A program made the translations under genes and the position numbers. From positions 1 through 19,933 of the forward strand of contig CAZQKL010000027.1 in the NCBI GenBank assembly GCA_964593895.1: a DNA stretch of 19,933 bases, in the 5' to 3' direction. Origin of the DNA: CAZQKL01 sp964593895 [NCBI: uncultured bacterium] (GTDB taxonomy: Bacteria; DYJV01). The notes beneath the pieces were generated by a model. It was not told the origin of the DNA. It did no database searches and was given only the letters and a program-made list of their open reading frames with translations. Of the stretch, positions 19,020 to 19,933 are shown piece by piece. The first letter of the stretch is position 1. Each line of letters starts with the position of its first letter.

Positions 19020-19113
19020 TGGCGGAAGCGTATGGGAATCGAACCCATCCTCAGCCTCTCGGCTGAGCACTGGATTTGAAGTCCAGGCTGGTCACCAGAC
19101 CAGTCACGCTTCC
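19020..19113 (-). tRNA. selC: tRNA-Sec (anticodon UCA)
   Basis: The minus strand encodes a 94-nt selenocysteine tRNA. It has an 8-bp acceptor stem (GGAAGCGT with ACGCTTCC), a 6-bp D stem (CTGGTC/GACCAG) closed by a four-base loop, and anticodon stem CTGGA/TCCAG with loop CTTCAAA giving anticodon TCA (19077-19079). A long variable arm GCTCAGCC/GGCTGAG, T arm ATGGG/CCCAT with TTCGATT, discriminator G and encoded CCA complete it. The 8-bp acceptor with 5-bp T stem and extended D stem is the bacterial tRNA-Sec fold and excludes an ordinary UGA suppressor. The organism therefore probably reads some UGA codons as selenocysteine; selA, selB and selD must be elsewhere. It lies 19 nt before tatA, and unlike the other two tRNAs here it encodes CCA. 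Confidence 0.96.
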
Positions 19114-19195
19114 AATTAGAAATTACAATAATTTAACTAAAATTACAAGATTTTTATTGAATTTTTTTGTTTAATGATAAATAATTCTTTTTGAA

Positions 19196-19933
19196 ATGAG
19201 AAGAAACTTTTGGTTAATAATTAATTTTTTAATAATAGTTATTTTTTTAGAATTTTTTATTTGGAAAATTTATGAAAAAGATGAATGGAAGTTTTATCAA
19301 CTTAAATGGAAAAAAGAAAAGATACAAAAATTAGAAAAATTAATAAACATTTCTGATAATAAATCAGAAATTTTAATTTTAAAGAAAGAATTAAATTCAG
19401 TAAAAAATTTCAAAATAAAAAAAAGGGCAATTTTTGTAAAGTTTTTTAATAGAGAAGAATATTGTGTATCTTGTCATATTGGAATTAAATCCATTAGCAA
19501 ATCTCATCCAACAAAGATATTTGGATGCGTAATATGTCATGGTGGAGACCCCCTAAATTTAACTGTTAAAGGCGCTCATAAAAGTTTAATTGGAGGAAGT
19601 AATCCATCAGATTTAAAATATGCCAAAATAAGCTGTGGTAAAGTTTTATCTAATGGAATAAAATGTCATCCTGAAATTGTAAAAAGAGTAAAAACAACAA
19701 TCATGTATACAATGTCAGGAGTTATATCTGCTTTATTTTATGAATGGAATAAAACAGAAAAATTTAGAAGTGAATATTCTATATATGAAGTTAAGGATGA
19801 TTATGGAAAAAAATTAAAAAAAATTCCTGAAAATGGATTTATGTCAGATTATTTTAGAAAAATGTGTGCAATGTGCCATATTGGAGTAAAAAATATATAT
19901 TCAACAAGTAATCATTCTTCTGGATGTTCAGCA
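19196..19933 (+). CDS. Membrane-anchored multihaem cytochrome c, partial (3' end outside window)
   Basis: Open frame of 246 codons from ATG at 19196 to the window edge with no stop. Residues 5-25 form a hydrophobic N-terminal anchor after MRRN. A Lys/Glu-rich, probably coiled-coil stretch follows (28-75), then haem-binding motifs CVSCH (90-94), CVICH (111-115) and CAMCH (224-228). An atypical C147-x9-C157-H158 may be an expanded haem site. The last visible residues are CSA, so a fifth CxxCH is probably cut by the edge. H104, H128 and H240 are possible distal ligands. No signal-peptidase site is obvious, so the protein is probably anchored and faces the periplasm, carrying electrons. No Shine-Dalgarno is seen. 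The gene is divergent from selC-tatA across an 82-bp gap. The exact family is not recognised. Confidence 0.85.
   Translation, partial: MRRNFWLIINFLIIVIFLEFFIWKIYEKDEWKFYQLKWKKEKIQKLEKLINISDNKSEILILKKELNSVKNFKIKKRAIFVKFFNREEYCVSCHIGIKSISKSHPTKIFGCVICHGGDPLNLTVKGAHKSLIGGSNPSDLKYAKISCGKVLSNGIKCHPEIVKRVKTTIMYTMSGVISALFYEWNKTEKFRSEYSIYEVKDDYGKKLKKIPENGFMSDYFRKMCAMCHIGVKNIYSTSNHSSGCSA

Noticed and set aside
19001-19048. N-terminal extension of TatA.
   Set aside because: It is read from the 3' half of selC, and the ATG at 19000 has an excellent GGAGG and the standard TatA start.
19120-19148. Minus-strand promoter for selC (TTGTAA, 17-nt spacer, TAATTT).
   Set aside because: Only four and three consensus matches in nearly pure A/T sequence; a promoter must lie in this gap, but this exact site is not supported.
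19196-19215. Twin-arginine (Tat) signal in the cytochrome N-terminus (MRRNFW) next to tatA.
   Set aside because: It lacks the full SRRxFLK context, and c-type cytochromes are exported unfolded by Sec and receive haem outside; the segment is better read as a simple membrane anchor.

Overview
The window is a very AT-rich (roughly one quarter G+C by eye), gene-dense piece of a bacterial chromosome that contains the replication origin region. A dnaA-dnaN-gyrB-dnaE cluster runs rightward. The dnaA-dnaN gap holds three DnaA boxes and a row of DnaA-trio-like triplets, and a perfect 16-bp parS centromere site lies about 8 kb to the right. GyrB is the long form, with an inserted block of the kind common in diderm bacteria. 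With TatA, a UbiA-family quinone prenyltransferase, a multihaem cytochrome c, an iron-sulfur flavoprotein and a selenocysteine tRNA, this suggests an anaerobic, respiring, probably diderm bacterium from a poorly cultured lineage. I cannot name the phylum from sequence alone.

Left part (1-5453, minus strand): a promoter at 5479-5507 faces an operon-like run of an Fe-S/zinc-ribbon flavoprotein, larC (nickel-pincer cofactor synthesis), pckA (ATP-dependent PEP carboxykinase), a hotdog-fold acyl-CoA thioesterase, tRNA-Met(CAU), a strong intrinsic terminator and gltX. Neighbouring protein genes overlap or nearly touch.

Centre (5541-14052, plus strand): dnaA, oriC, dnaN, gyrB and dnaE. dnaN-gyrB overlap by 1 nt and gyrB-dnaE are 11 nt apart. 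recF, usually found between dnaN and gyrB, is absent, and dnaE takes the next position.

Right part (14038-19113, minus strand, pointing back toward the origin): selC (tRNA-Sec), tatA, folK, a transaldolase, a YjbQ-family protein, engB, a UbiA/MqnP-like prenyltransferase, tRNA-Leu(UAA), hisB, a DUF3786 protein whose first codons are the parS site, and a small alpha/beta hydrolase. Most neighbours overlap or are a few bases apart, so this looks like one long transcription unit from which the tRNAs are cut out. At the right edge a divergent plus-strand gene (19196 onward) encodes the N-terminal part of a membrane-anchored multihaem cytochrome c and runs off the window.

There is no insertion sequence, CRISPR array, prophage or rRNA, and no stretch above 300 bases without a gene. 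The longest gap is the 192-bp dnaA-dnaN origin region. The most notable signals are parS embedded in a start codon, the compact origin with in-register trios, the selC gene, a cytochrome with an expanded CX9CH motif, and the recurring tRNA-then-protein-gene arrangement.
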